DNA of 64,000 bases from Thermoproteus sp. (GCA_038893495.1 JAWARJ010000001.1:310001-374000); one strand, 5' to 3'. Positions 42,041 to 51,931 are shown, counted from the first letter of the stretch. Notes: a model not told the origin generated them from the sequence alone. Numbers and translations are program-made.

Positions 42041-42333
42041 ATGGCCTCTAGGGCTTTGGGATACACCCTATTGGCTGTAGGCATCGTATTGATATTAGGG
42101 GCCGTGTATCTAGTCTACGCCTCGCTGGTGGGGTACATCCAGCCCCCTAAGATATTTTCATTCGGCGACGTCATAGTCTACTACGGCTCTACCCAAATCA
42201 AGGTCCTAGACGGCTCACAATTGAGCAAAATAGCCGACCTGTCCTTTTGGGCCCTCCTAGCGGCCTTCGTGGCCTCTGCAGGGGAAAACTTGGCGACTTG
42301 GGGGTAAAGCTGATAGTCGGCGCCGAGAAGTGA
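42041..42333 (+). CDS. Small two-helix membrane protein with an apparent frame break near the 3' end
   Basis: The ATG frame gives 88 residues ending ENLATWG (stop at 42305-42307). One helix lies near the N-terminus (LLAVGIVLILGAVYLVYASL) and one near residue 72 (FWALLAAFVASAG). From a GGGG run at 42281-42284, the -1 frame continues as GKLGDLGVKLIVGAEK and a stop at 42331-42333. This fits better: it resembles GGKLLEVGLKEL in the membrane gene at 27164. So either one G is missing, or slippage occurs, or the short form is real. TATA-like cccttatatag about 22 nt upstream. Confidence 0.6.
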
Positions 42334-42335
42334 AT

Positions 42336-42347
42336 ACTTATATATGC
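42336..42347 (+). promoter_or_regulatory. TATA box of leuC
   Basis: The sequence acttatatatgc is centred about 23 nt upstream of the ATG at 42364. Confidence 0.5.
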
Positions 42348-42363
42348 TAAATAGGGCCATGGC

Positions 42364-43611
42364 ATGGCTACATGGTCTGAATACGTATTCGCCAAGAAGC
42401 TCGGGAGGTCGCCGTCCCCCGGCGAAATAGTCGAGATAGTCCCCGACCTAGTGGCCTTCCACGACCTGACGGGATACCACGTGCTGGAGATGATGGAGAA
42501 GATGGGCGGAGTGGAGGTGTTCGACAAGAACAAGCTGGTCGTCGCATTTGACCACCTGGCCCCGGCCCCCACGGTCAGAGCCGCCGAGATACAGGTCTAC
42601 ATCCGCCGCCATGTGCGCTCCATAGGCCTCAAGAACTTCCACGACGTTGGGGAGGGCATTATGCACCAGCTGATACTCGAGAGGTACGCGCTCCCGGCGC
42701 AGTTCGTCTTCGGCGCCGACTCCCACACCAATATGGCCGGAGCCGTGGGCGCCTTCGCACAAGGCATGGGGGCCACCGACATAGCCGCCATGTTGAAGTT
42801 GGGGAGGACTTGGCTGGTCGTGCCGCAGCCCATGAAGGTGGAGATAAGGGGTGAGGCCCCCTTGGCGGTCACGGGAAAGGACGTAGTGCTCCACCTGCTT
42901 TCTGTGTACAAGGCCGAGGGCCTAAACGGCTACTCGGTGGACGTCTACGTCGAGAAGCCTTCGGCGTTTCCCATGGACTACAGAGCCACTGTGGCCAACA
43001 TGTCGACGGAGCTAGGCGCAGACGCCCTTATGTTCGTGCCCGACTCCGAGACCTCGGCGTTCTTAGAGAAGACGAGAGGCGCCGCACCTAAAGTCGACTT
43101 CAAGCCCGCCGGCGGTAAGTACACCGACGAGTACACAGTGGAACTGAACAAATTAGAGCCCCTCGTGGCGGCGCCCCATAGCCCTGACAACGTGAAGCCC
43201 GTGAGGGAGGTCGAAGGCGTCGAGGTGGACCAGGTCTTCATTGGAAGTTGTACCAATGGCCGCCTCAGCGACATAGAGGCCGCCGCCAAGATCCTCAAGA
43301 GAGGGAGGACAAAGGCGAGATGCATAGCAGTCCCCGCCTCCTATGCGGTATTCAGACAGGCTCTGGAGGCTGGCTATATAGACATATTGACTAAAGCCGG
43401 TTGCGTCGTGACTTACGGCACCTGCGGGCCCTGTATAGGAGGCCACTTCGGCGTGTTGGGGCCCGGCGAGGTGGCCGTCTCTACGAGCAACAGGAACTTC
43501 GTCGGGAGGATGGGCGCCAACGACTCTAAGGTCTACCTTGCCAACGCCTATACGGCGGCCGCCGCCGCGCTAGAGGGGCGTATAGTCGACCCAAGGAAGT
43601 ATCTAACATAG
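42364..43611 (+). CDS. leuC: 3-isopropylmalate dehydratase large subunit (or homoaconitase-type)
   Basis: A 415-residue aconitase-family large subunit. The 4Fe-4S cysteines are in [12 protein letters not shown] and [14 protein letters not shown]; the substrate-binding [20 protein letters not shown] is present. The length matches archaeal LeuC-type proteins, which act in leucine synthesis (isopropylmalate isomerase) or in homoaconitate conversion for lysine. The partner small subunit is probably leuD at 58500, 15 kb away. Its 3' end overlaps the convergent cyclase gene by nine bases. Confidence 0.92.
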   Translation: MATWSEYVFAKKLGRSPSPGEIVEIVPDLVAFHDLTGYHVLEMMEKMGGVEVFDKNKLVVAFDHLAPAPTVRAAEIQVYIRRHVRSIGLKNFHDVGEGIMHQLILERYALPAQFVFGADSHTNMAGAVGAFAQGMGATDIAAMLKLGRTWLVVPQPMKVEIRGEAPLAVTGKDVVLHLLSVYKAEGLNGYSVDVYVEKPSAFPMDYRATVANMSTELGADALMFVPDSETSAFLEKTRGAAPKVDFKPAGGKYTDEYTVELNKLEPLVAAPHSPDNVKPVREVEGVEVDQVFIGSCTNGRLSDIEAAAKILKRGRTKARCIAVPASYAVFRQALEAGYIDILTKAGCVVTYGTCGPCIGGHFGVLGPGEVAVSTSNRNFVGRMGANDSKVYLANAYTAAAAALEGRIVDPRKYLT

Positions 43612-44292
43612 AGCCAACACCCTGGCCGGTCCCCCCTCTCCGCCTCTTATTTTTATTGGGGCATAGACAAAAAGGGCCTCGCTGCCACATTCCTTTATCA
43701 CTAGGTCCAGATTCGTGAGGTTCTCTATGACGATTATACCGGCGGACAACAGCTTGTAGTGGACATATACCACATCCTCCTTAGAGGCCCGCGGGGGATA
43801 TGGATAACCCTCGACTCCTGCATAACCAGCTACAGACATCCCCTCGACCCCCACGACGGCGACACCAACTTCGGCCAAATAGTCAGCAGAGCTCCTATCT
43901 AGATACGGCCAGTCGTATAGGAACTCCTCCGTGCCGTATTTAGACGAAAAGCCGGTGTATATCATCACGGCGCTTCCCCGCCTAATCTTTTCTGAATACC
44001 TCATCAAATCGCCCGCAGTTATGGCCTCGCCTGGCCTCTTGAAGCTGAAATCCAAGACGTATCCCCTAGCCACGAACCTCTCGGCTGGTATCTTCTCTAT
44101 GGTGTCTCCGCCCGGCACGAAGTGCGCTGGCGCGTCTATATGGGTGCCCGTGTGGGAGCCCATCTCGAGCCTAGAGAGCGTGACCTCGCCGTACCTCCTG
44201 GCCATGCTCACGTATTCGTGCCTGTAGGGGGGATCGCCGGGGTATATCTGCATCCCGTTGTGTAGCTCCCTCGATAGGTCTATGACCTTCAT
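43603..44292 (-). CDS. Cyclase-family metal-dependent hydrolase (kynurenine formamidase-like)
   Basis: A 229-residue protein of the cyclase/arylformamidase family. The metal-binding signature H-x-G-T-H-x-D-x-P-x-H is intact as [18 protein letters not shown] near residues 48-65. The N-terminus, [18 protein letters not shown], is typical. Family members hydrolyse N-formylkynurenine or cyclic amides and lactones; the substrate here is unknown. A TATA-like gtttttaagg is centred 25 nt before the ATG. It lies between leuC and leuA, which need not imply a role in leucine synthesis. Confidence 0.85.
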   Translation of the reverse strand: MKVIDLSRELHNGMQIYPGDPPYRHEYVSMARRYGEVTLSRLEMGSHTGTHIDAPAHFVPGGDTIEKIPAERFVARGYVLDFSFKRPGEAITAGDLMRYSEKIRRGSAVMIYTGFSSKYGTEEFLYDWPYLDRSSADYLAEVGVAVVGVEGMSVAGYAGVEGYPYPPRASKEDVVYVHYKLLSAGIIVIENLTNLDLVIKECGSEALFVYAPIKIRGGEGGPARVLALC

Positions 44293-44318
44293 GTACGCTA
44301 TGGGGCCGGCCTTAAAAA

Positions 44319-45463
44319 CTATATCGCCGCGATCGCCCTTGAGTACTCCTGTAGGAACTGCTTCAAGACCGCCTCGTCTACGGGCTTCTTCCGCCCGGCG
44401 TACTCCTTTATCCGCTTCAGGACGTAATCCACAAGTCTCGGGTCAGGCTCGACCCCCATCTGCTTCAAGGCCCACTCCACCGAGTGTCTCCCCGAGTGCT
44501 TGCCGAGGACTATCCTTCTCCTATTCCCCACAGCCTCCGGCATCATGGGCTCGTAGGTGAAGGGGTTGTTCAGGACGCCGTGTACATGTATGCCAGACTC
44601 GTGGCTGAAGGCGTTGTCGCCCACCACGGCCTTGTTGGGCTGTAGCTGTATTCCGAACAACGACGCAACGAGCCTGGAGGTGCTGTAGAGCCGCTCCAGC
44701 CTCACCCCGACCTTATAGCCCAACAGGAAGTGCGCGGCGGCCGCCACCTCCTCGAGGGCCGCGTTTCCGCCCCTCTCGCCGAAGCCGTTGACCGTAACTT
44801 GCGCCACGTCGGCGCCAGCCTCCAATGCGGCTATGGTGTTGGCCACCGCCATCCCGAAGTCGTCGTGGCAGTGCACGTGCATGGGCACCGGCGGGAGCCT
44901 TGCCTTTAGGTGTTCCACTAGGTACTTCATACGGCTGGGCGTCATGACGCCGACGGTGTCGGGCACGTTTATCTCGTCCGCGCCCGCCTCTATGGCCGTC
45001 TTAAAGGCCTGCGTTAAGAACTCCAAGTCGCTCCTCGTGGCGTCCTCGGCGCTGAAGAGCACCCTTACCCCTCTGGACTTGGCGTACTCTACAGACTCAG
45101 CGATTCTCCTTAAGACCTCCTCTCTAGTCATGCGTAATTTGTACTTCATATGGACGTCGCTAGTGGCTATAAAGACGTGGACCATATCGACACCCGAATC
45201 GACAGCCGCATCTATATCCGCCCTATTGGCGCGCGCTAGGCTGACCACCTCGGCGTATGTGACGTCCCGTGCTATTTTAGCTACAGCCTCGGCCTCCTCC
45301 GGCGAGACCGCCGCAAATCCCGCCTCTATGTAGTCGACTCTCAACTCGTCTAGGGCTAAGCCGATTTTGACCTTGTCCTCGACCGTTAGAGAAACGCCGG
45401 GCATCTGTTCACCGTCGCGTAGAGTGGTGTCAAAGATCTTTACTGGACGAGCCCCGAATCCAT
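44319..45463 (-). CDS. leuA: 2-isopropylmalate synthase-like enzyme; promoter-positioned ATG is in the wrong frame
   Basis: An HMGL-type acetyltransferase that joins acetyl-CoA to a 2-oxo acid. The enzyme frame reads [20 protein letters not shown] near its N-terminus, then [15 protein letters not shown] and [16 protein letters not shown]. It lacks a long C-terminal allosteric domain. The first ATG within the enzyme frame (45404) would delete DTTLRDGE, which is catalytic. The promoter-positioned ATG at 45463 reads MDSGLVQ then TAA, but a -1 shift on GGGG (45452-45455) gives [12 protein letters not shown] and a complete enzyme. The same arrangement occurs at ilvB and hcs. Confidence 0.88.
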
Positions 45464-45464
45464 A
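45452..45464 (-). promoter_or_regulatory. Putative recoding element at the 5' end of leuA (TATGGATTCGGGG)
   Basis: The minus strand has T-ATG-GAT-TCG-GGG followed by CTC. The ATG frame stops after seven codons (MDSGLVQ). The enzyme frame is -1 to it. A P-site Gly codon GGG could slip back one base and still pair with GGG. The same 13-base element is found at ilvB and at hcs. Confidence 0.6.
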
Positions 45465-45480
45465 TGTGCGAGAAGTAGAC

Positions 45481-45490
45481 TATATATAAG
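45481..45490 (-). promoter_or_regulatory. TATA box of leuA
   Basis: The minus strand reads cttatatata, centred 23 nt before the ATG at 45463, so the transcript probably begins at or next to that ATG. Confidence 0.55.
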
Positions 45491-45508
45491 TTTTCCGACC
45501 TATTTAGA

Positions 45509-46450
45509 TCAGCCGTATAGGTGACACGCGACTACATGTCCCTTTTCCGCCTCAATGGCCTTAGGCCTCACGTTCCTACAGGTCTCGGTGGCGTAGGGGC
45601 AACGGTCGGCGAAGGGACAGCCCCTATAGGTCTGCGAGAACTCTATGGTCACAGACGTAATTCTGGTACTCCACCTCTCTTTGAGCTTAGGCACTGACGA
45701 TAACAACATCTGCGTGTAGGGATGTAGCGGCTTGTTGAACACGTCCGACACGGTGCCGTATTCCACCATCATGCCTTTGTACAACACCGCTATTTTGTCG
45801 CCTATATACGACGCCAAGCCCATATCGTGAGTTATGAAGAGTATCGTCATGCCCATCTTCTCCCTAATTTCATGTAGCAAATTCAAGACAGACACGCGGA
45901 GGGACGCGTCTATCATCGAGACGGGCTCATCCGCCAACAACACCCGAGGTTGTATCAAAAGAGCGCGCGCTATCGAGATCCTCTGTAGCTGACCTCCCGA
46001 GAATTGGTGGGGATATCTCCCCAGCACATCTCTGGGGTTGAGGCCGACAAATCTCAAAGTCTCCTCAATTACCTTCTGCCTTTCTGATTCTGGGAGCTCC
46101 GGCTTGAGGCGCTCTAGAGTCTTATTGAGGATCCTCTCAACCCTATAGAAGGGGTTAAAGGAGGAATATGGGTCTTGTAGCACCGCCTGTACTTCCTTCC
46201 AGTAGTCCAACGGCCTCCAGGCTCTTAAGTCCCTGCCCCTATATATCACCTTGCCAGCAGTCGGCTCTAGTATTTTCATCATGATCTTAAGGAGGGTAGA
46301 CTTGCCGCTACCAGACTCGCCGACTATAGAGAGGACTTCGCCCTCCTCTACGTCGAAATTAACGTCGCTGAGGGCATATATCTTCGTCGTCCTGAAGAAG
46401 CCCGATGTGAATATCTTGGTCAAACCCTCGACTTCGTATAGGACGCTCAT
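45509..46450 (-). CDS. Dpp/Opp-type ABC transporter ATPase (DppF-like) of the glycan locus
   Basis: A 313-residue ATP-binding subunit. Walker A GESGSGKST, signature FSGGQLQRISIARAL, Walker B VLLADEPVSMID. The C-terminal Cys motif is GCPFADRCPYATETCRNVRP. The start overlaps the stop of the other ATPase gene by four bases. Together with the upstream genes it forms an importer of the dipeptide/oligosaccharide class; the neighbouring beta-glycosidase and glucanase suggest beta-glucan oligosaccharides as substrate. Confidence 0.94.
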   Translation of the reverse strand: MSVLYEVEGLTKIFTSGFFRTTKIYALSDVNFDVEEGEVLSIVGESGSGKSTLLKIMMKILEPTAGKVIYRGRDLRAWRPLDYWKEVQAVLQDPYSSFNPFYRVERILNKTLERLKPELPESERQKVIEETLRFVGLNPRDVLGRYPHQFSGGQLQRISIARALLIQPRVLLADEPVSMIDASLRVSVLNLLHEIREKMGMTILFITHDMGLASYIGDKIAVLYKGMMVEYGTVSDVFNKPLHPYTQMLLSSVPKLKERWSTRITSVTIEFSQTYRGCPFADRCPYATETCRNVRPKAIEAEKGHVVACHLYG

Positions 46451-47445
46451 GGCTTCACCTCAGAGGTCTTCTTTTCGACATATAGCCAACATTTAACTTT
46501 GACTTTGCCTGTATTGACTTCAGGCGGATCGTGATCTTTACATATATCCATTCTGTATTTACATCTAGAGTAGAAACGACACCCTTTAGGCGGATTCAAC
46601 AAGTCGGGAGGCTCGCCTGTAAGGCCCTCCAGTTTGACCCTTTTGATGTTCATGCCCGGCTCCACTATCGACGACATGAGCCCCCGCGTGTAGGGATGTA
46701 GGGGCTCCATGGCGATAGCCTCCGCGGGGCCCATCTCGACGATCTGCCCAGCGTACATTACGGCCATATGTGTGGCTATTTGGTAGGCAGTCGCTATGTC
46801 GTGAGTGATGAATATCAACGACTTTATCGCCCCCTCCTTCAAGAGGTCTTGTAGGTATTGTATCACAAGTCTCTGGACCACTACATCTAACGCCGAAGTG
46901 GGTTCGTCTGCCACTAAGACCTCAGGATCCAGAATAGTACTGAGCAATATGGCGACGCGTTGTCTCATGCCGCCCGACAGCTCTACTGGGTATCTATCAA
47001 GGACCCACTTGGGCAGTCCTATCTGTAGCGCCCTCTCCTGGGCCTTTCGTATAATGTCCTCAGGATGGAACTTCACAGAGTCGAGATGGGAATTCACTAA
47101 GTCCTCTATGAGCCTCTTAATTCTAGCCGTGGGGTTCAGCGCGTCCATGGCGAATTGAGGGATTAGAGAAAGCCCAACGCCTCTAATAGCTCTCAGCTCT
47201 TCAGGCGACATGGCGTATATATCCTTCCCCTTGAAGAGTACAGAGCCCTTTACCCTCAGAGGGGGCTTGACCAGCCCCGTCAAGGCCACGCCTAACGTAG
47301 ACTTGCCGCTACCAGACTCGCCGACCACGCCCAAGGCCACGCCGGCCTCGACATCGAAATCCACGCCGTCTACCGCCCTCACGTCTCCATAACGCGTCTT
47401 ATAGTACGCCCTCAATTCTCTAGCCGACAACATATCACTCCTCAC
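46447..47445 (-). CDS. Dpp/Opp-type ABC transporter ATPase (DppD-like) of the glycan locus
   Basis: A 332-residue ATP-binding subunit. Walker A GESGSGKST, signature LSGGMRQRVAILLST, Walker B VLVADEPTSALD, and the C-terminal motif GCRFYSRCKYRMDICKDHDPP. The ATG lies inside the last codons of the permease gene (11-nt overlap), so the operon is tightly packed. Confidence 0.94.
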   Translation of the reverse strand: MRSDMLSARELRAYYKTRYGDVRAVDGVDFDVEAGVALGVVGESGSGKSTLGVALTGLVKPPLRVKGSVLFKGKDIYAMSPEELRAIRGVGLSLIPQFAMDALNPTARIKRLIEDLVNSHLDSVKFHPEDIIRKAQERALQIGLPKWVLDRYPVELSGGMRQRVAILLSTILDPEVLVADEPTSALDVVVQRLVIQYLQDLLKEGAIKSLIFITHDIATAYQIATHMAVMYAGQIVEMGPAEAIAMEPLHPYTRGLMSSIVEPGMNIKRVKLEGLTGEPPDLLNPPKGCRFYSRCKYRMDICKDHDPPEVNTGKVKVKCWLYVEKKTSEVKP

Positions 47446-48295
47446 GTAGACGCGGATTGAACGCCTTGTCCATAGCCATCGCTATCATGGAGAAAGCCAT
47501 AGTCAACAACATGACTATAAGGCCAGGAGGCAAGAACCACCACCAAGCTCCATATGCAGGAGCGCTGAACTGTACGGCCCAGTACAGCATGTAGCCCAAC
47601 GTCATGGTCTTATAGGGCATAAAGCCCAAGACCTCCAAGCCGACGTCGGCGACTACGGCACCGCTGAATTGCAACACGAAGACGAGGAAGACGTATGCCA
47701 ACATCTGCGGGAGTACCTCTGTAAATGCGATTTCTAATGGCTTCTCGCCGCTTATTTTAGCCACAAGTATGAAGTCCCGCGCCTTTATGCTCATGGCTAT
47801 CGCCCTGATAGCCCTAGCCGACCAAGGCCAGGCAAACGCCCCGATCAATATGCCCATAGTGGTTACTGTTATCCATTCCCGCGGCAGGTATATGGCCACC
47901 ATCAATATGATTATGACATTGGGTATTGTGAGGAATGTATTGGTCAAGAAGTTGGTCACCACGTCGACCTTCCCCCCTAGATATCCCCCTATGAGGCCCA
48001 ACGCCATCCCTATGGCAGTCGCCAGGAGCCCCGCTATTACGGCTATATGGAGGCTATTCCCCAAGCCGTAGACCAACTGCGCATATACGCTCCTCCCAAA
48101 TGCGTCTGAACCCAACCATAAATTCCAATCGGGCGGCTGGTAGGGCCCCGTAACTGTGTCAAAAGGACCGTATTTAGTCGTGAAGGGCCCCACAACCGCC
48201 AAGACCACAAGCGCTATCACTATAGATAGGCCCGCCTTGAAGTAATTCTCCTTGAGGAGACTTGCAAATAGGTCTTTATATAGGGGGAGGCTCAT
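47435..48295 (-). CDS. Dpp/Opp-type ABC transporter permease (DppC-like) of the glycan locus
   Basis: A 286-residue membrane permease of normal DppC length, unlike the one in the first operon. It has an N-terminal helix (LSIVIALVVLAVVGPF), the motif LWLGSDAFGRSVYAQLVYG typical of DppC, and an EAA loop (FILVAKISGEKPLEIAFTEVLP). Its start overlaps the stop of the DppB-like gene by four bases. Confidence 0.93.
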   Translation of the reverse strand: MSLPLYKDLFASLLKENYFKAGLSIVIALVVLAVVGPFTTKYGPFDTVTGPYQPPDWNLWLGSDAFGRSVYAQLVYGLGNSLHIAVIAGLLATAIGMALGLIGGYLGGKVDVVTNFLTNTFLTIPNVIIILMVAIYLPREWITVTTMGILIGAFAWPWSARAIRAIAMSIKARDFILVAKISGEKPLEIAFTEVLPQMLAYVFLVFVLQFSGAVVADVGLEVLGFMPYKTMTLGYMLYWAVQFSAPAYGAWWWFLPPGLIVMLLTMAFSMIAMAMDKAFNPRLREE

Positions 48296-49323
48296 GCCGA
48301 CACCGAGGCCCTAATTCTCGGATCAATTATAGTGTAGACCACCTCTATTATGAAGTTCGCTATGAGCACCATAGTCACCACGAAGAAGAATATGCCCTGC
48401 ATCAAGAAGTAATCGTAGTTATAGATGGCGTTTCCCAAAATCATCCCTATGCCCGGATATTGGAATGTGAACTCCAATACGGCGTTTCCTGCCACTATAT
48501 ATCCCAGATTTATCGCAAGGCCAGTTATCTGGGGAAGTATTGCGTTGTGGTAGGTATACCTCCTAAGCACGCCCCTCGTGAGGCCCAGAGCCTCCCCATA
48601 TACGGCGTAGTTGCTCCTCACCTCGTTCAACATGTTCTGCCTCATACCTATAGCCCATCCCCCTAGCGAAACCGCAAAGAGAGACAAGAAGGGCAGAGCC
48701 ATATGCCATAAGAGGTCGCTGATATAGCTCCAAGTTAACGACGGCAGTTTAGAATACGGCGTCCCAGTTGGAGGGAAGATATGTAGGTACGACGCGAAGA
48801 CCATCATCAGCAACAGAGCAAACCAGAAATACGGCGCGTTATTTAGGGCATATAGGGCCGGCAGAGATACTTTATCCGTCTTGCTACCCCTCTTATCGAA
48901 ACCCAAATATGCGCCCAGCTTATTCCCTACATACCACGAAAGCACCACAGCCGGCACCAATAGGATTATATCATAAGGCAGAACCCTCAAGATTATATCC
49001 GAGACGGGCGTGCCGAGTAGCCATATAGACACGCCGAAGTTCAAGTGGAGGGCATTCCATATGAACAGAAGGTACTGCATATAAAGCGGCTTATCTACGC
49101 CAAACATCACCTCCAGCCGATGGGCTAGCTCCTGTATAGCTTGAGAAGTCACGACGATCCCCCCGCCACCGCTACTACTGGCAGTACTAATCAGCCTCTG
49201 TATCATAAGCTTCACGGGGTCTATGGGCAACAAATGAGGCAGAATAAACGCTAGACTCACAGCTACATACCAAGTTATTAAATACTCGACGGCCCTCCTC
49301 CCTATATACTTCCAAATAGACAT
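48292..49323 (-). CDS. Dpp/Opp-type ABC transporter permease (DppB-like) of the glycan locus
   Basis: A 343-residue membrane permease: N-terminal helix (AVEYLITWYVAVSLAFILPHLL), a short outside domain with a Ser/Gly-rich stretch (STASSSGGGG), the FGVDKPLYMQYLLFIWNAL motif, and a core with VYGEALGLTRGVLRRYTYHN as the cytoplasmic loop. The ATG at 49323 (MSIWKYIGRRAVEY) is used; the frame continues upstream into the 3' end of the binding protein gene but that part has no membrane-protein character. Confidence 0.92.
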   Translation of the reverse strand: MSIWKYIGRRAVEYLITWYVAVSLAFILPHLLPIDPVKLMIQRLISTASSSGGGGIVVTSQAIQELAHRLEVMFGVDKPLYMQYLLFIWNALHLNFGVSIWLLGTPVSDIILRVLPYDIILLVPAVVLSWYVGNKLGAYLGFDKRGSKTDKVSLPALYALNNAPYFWFALLLMMVFASYLHIFPPTGTPYSKLPSLTWSYISDLLWHMALPFLSLFAVSLGGWAIGMRQNMLNEVRSNYAVYGEALGLTRGVLRRYTYHNAILPQITGLAINLGYIVAGNAVLEFTFQYPGIGMILGNAIYNYDYFLMQGIFFFVVTMVLIANFIIEVVYTIIDPRIRASVSA

Positions 49324-49361
49324 AAAAATAATATAGAAAAAATATTTAAAAACTTTTGGGT

Positions 49362-51878
49362 TTACCGCCTTCTTAGAGCTAGAACCGCTACTACTATTAT
49401 CACTATTATGAGGAGCGCCACTACACCCCAGACCCACGTCGGCACCGCCGACACGACGGAAGTGACAGTGGACACAACGGGCACAGTCGACACGGTCGTG
49501 TAGGTCGTGCCGGACACCACAGTGGTCACCGTGGTGGTAGTGTAGGTGGTAGCCGTAGTCACTGTGGTGACCGAGGGCGCGCTGACTCTAGGCTTGAGGT
49601 GTAGCACAATTAACACGTTGTCGGGCGGGTTCCATGAAGCGGGTAGCACCGGGGCGGGGTTGTTCTGGTTGGGCCAGCCGACCCAGTAGGTGTCGTCGTA
49701 GGCATACCAATAGGCGTGTCTATACAGCGGTATGAAGGGCGGACACGACAAGAAGTCTTGGATCAACACCGAGTAGTACTTCTGCATGGTCTGGTAGTCG
49801 GTCAGCGGAGTCATGGATATCTGTAGGAACGTGGGATATGCGTTAGACATGTACCACCTGCCCCAATTAGCCCAAGTGGCCGTGCCTATGGGGACTGTGG
49901 TGCCTCCAGGGCCGGTCGGGAACATCCACTCCTGGAACCACGGATAGGGCGTGAAGCCAGTCCAGGGACCTAGCACTTCGAAGGTGGCCGAGAAGGTCCC
50001 TTGTTGCATCTGGGTCACCAACGCGCTGTATTGCGGATAACTGGCCGTGGCCTTTATGCCGAACTTCTCTAACTGGTCTGCTAACATCTGGGCTGCCTGC
50101 ATGTAGTCGGTCCACCCGTAGGGCACCATTATGGTCAAGCTCAACACGGTCCCGTTGGGGGCGTGCCAATACCCGTCGGAGCCCTTATAGAAGCCCAAGC
50201 TTTGGAGCAACTGGGCCGCCCCACTCGGATTGTACGGAGAGCCGGTATTCGGATTCCAAGAAACGCCGTAATATTCCTGTAGGTACTGGTTAACTGCGGT
50301 CCAGTTTATGAAGCGGCCCCAAGAATCTTGGAACACAGTGCCCGTCAGACATAATGGGTCGAGACAGACGGGCTCGTATCCAAACTCGGCTACTTGGCTC
50401 AACGGCGTCGCGTTTATTACCATCCAGAGGGCCCTCCTGACGGCGCACATATTCCAGGGATAGGTATAGTTTGCTATCGCCAAATCGACGTCGGGATACT
50501 GCAGGAAGTACGGCGGGCTTGATAGGTACGTCTTCTGGTAGTTCTGGACGTTAGGCACGAAGAAGCTGTTCCAATCGAGCCCGTGTTGTTGTATAAAGGT
50601 CATGACCAATGCATTAGACGTCACGTACATGTCCACGAAGTACTTAGGCACGTTATTGGGGTTTATGCCGAAGACCTTCCAACCCCACCAATTGTCCCAC
50701 CTCATGAATACGGCCCTAATGTCGTCGTAGAAGAGGCCCTCATACGGCCCGCTACCGACGGGGTTGGGGTTCTGCCAAGTCAGCGGACTGCTGACGTTGT
50801 ACCATATGTGCTCGGGCAGTATGGGGAGGTAGTGAAGTATGGTGTTGTACCAAGCCTCGCCGCTGGCCGTGCCGTTTATCTCGAATATGGCCACAGTGTC
50901 GTTATAGGGGACTACACGTATTAGGTTGCCGGAGGTGGAGGGGCCCCATATCCAAGAGTCGCCCAGCTCTGGGTGCTGTAGCTGTAGGTACAGAGTAAAG
51001 GCTATGTCCCTACTGGTTATGGGCTGGCCGTCCTGCCAATACTCGCCGGGCCACAATGAGACCACGACGAAAGTCCTCTGCATGGTTATATTTAGAGGCA
51101 ACGTCGTGGTGGTCACTCCGGTGAGATTCATCACAATGAACTTAGAGCCTACTACATTATACGGCGCGGTGAATACAGGCGTCGTGGTCTGAGGCAATAC
51201 AGTTATGTTGAACACGTCGCCCGGAGCGTAGTAGCCCAACAGCGTGTATTGGTTAGAAACGCTCAACGTAGTGGGATAGACGACAGTCACGTTGAAGAAG
51301 ACAGGATACGCCGAGCTTATCTGGATAGTCTTCTGGGTCGATGAGCCCACAACGGCGGTGATGTTGACTACAGTCACAGTAACCTTGCCCCTATAGGTTA
51401 TCCCTAGGAACATCGGCTCTCCTCCAACGATATTGCCGAAGTAGATATAGCTAGGCCACGACACGTAGGGAACTTGAGAAAGGTCTAGGGTAGTTGTATA
51501 GGTCTGTATATTGGTGGCGTTAACTGTGATGGTCGCCGTAGAGCCGCTTACAGATACCGATATGGGCACATAGGCTGAGTAGGTCGCATACTGGAAGCCA
51601 TACCATCTGCCTAGAGCCGGCAACAATATACCCTTGTAGGGGTCCCAGAAGAATAATGGCCAGTAGACCAGTCCGAATACCGGATACGCCGCGCCACTAC
51701 CCCAGAGCTGAGCTAACGGGTTCCAGTTGGTCGGCGTGTACCACATATTGCCTCCGACGTATAGAGTTTCGTTCCTGGGTAGCGATATTGCGGTAGTGGT
51801 TTGAGCATACATCTGAGCCGCCAGAAGTAGCGCAAACATTACTAGAACCAGCCCAAAGAATCTGGGGTTTTCTAGCAT
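49362..51878 (-). CDS. ABC transporter substrate-binding protein (SBP_bac_5), probable cello-oligosaccharide binding
   Basis: An 838-residue anchored binding protein. Signal sequence FFGLVLVMFALLLAAQMYAQ, then family landmarks in the usual order: LVYWPLFFWDPYKGILLPAL, later EYWQDGQPITSRDIAFTLYL, then CAVRRALWMVINATPLSQVA; a Thr/Val-rich stalk and C-terminal helix (WVWGVVALLIIVIIVVAVLAL) ending RRR. The extra length over bacterial members comes from inserts. The ATG at 51878 is chosen because of the A/T element about 26 nt upstream. Divergent from the GH1-GH12 genes, so beta-glucan oligosaccharides are the likely ligands. Confidence 0.9.
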   Translation of the reverse strand: MLENPRFFGLVLVMFALLLAAQMYAQTTTAISLPRNETLYVGGNMWYTPTNWNPLAQLWGSGAAYPVFGLVYWPLFFWDPYKGILLPALGRWYGFQYATYSAYVPISVSVSGSTATITVNATNIQTYTTTLDLSQVPYVSWPSYIYFGNIVGGEPMFLGITYRGKVTVTVVNITAVVGSSTQKTIQISSAYPVFFNVTVVYPTTLSVSNQYTLLGYYAPGDVFNITVLPQTTTPVFTAPYNVVGSKFIVMNLTGVTTTTLPLNITMQRTFVVVSLWPGEYWQDGQPITSRDIAFTLYLQLQHPELGDSWIWGPSTSGNLIRVVPYNDTVAIFEINGTASGEAWYNTILHYLPILPEHIWYNVSSPLTWQNPNPVGSGPYEGLFYDDIRAVFMRWDNWWGWKVFGINPNNVPKYFVDMYVTSNALVMTFIQQHGLDWNSFFVPNVQNYQKTYLSSPPYFLQYPDVDLAIANYTYPWNMCAVRRALWMVINATPLSQVAEFGYEPVCLDPLCLTGTVFQDSWGRFINWTAVNQYLQEYYGVSWNPNTGSPYNPSGAAQLLQSLGFYKGSDGYWHAPNGTVLSLTIMVPYGWTDYMQAAQMLADQLEKFGIKATASYPQYSALVTQMQQGTFSATFEVLGPWTGFTPYPWFQEWMFPTGPGGTTVPIGTATWANWGRWYMSNAYPTFLQISMTPLTDYQTMQKYYSVLIQDFLSCPPFIPLYRHAYWYAYDDTYWVGWPNQNNPAPVLPASWNPPDNVLIVLHLKPRVSAPSVTTVTTATTYTTTTVTTVVSGTTYTTVSTVPVVSTVTSVVSAVPTWVWGVVALLIIVIIVVAVLALRRR

Positions 51879-51931
51879 ATGATAATGAAATATCTTGGTT
51901 AAAAATATTATTTCTAATATTGGTAAAATGA

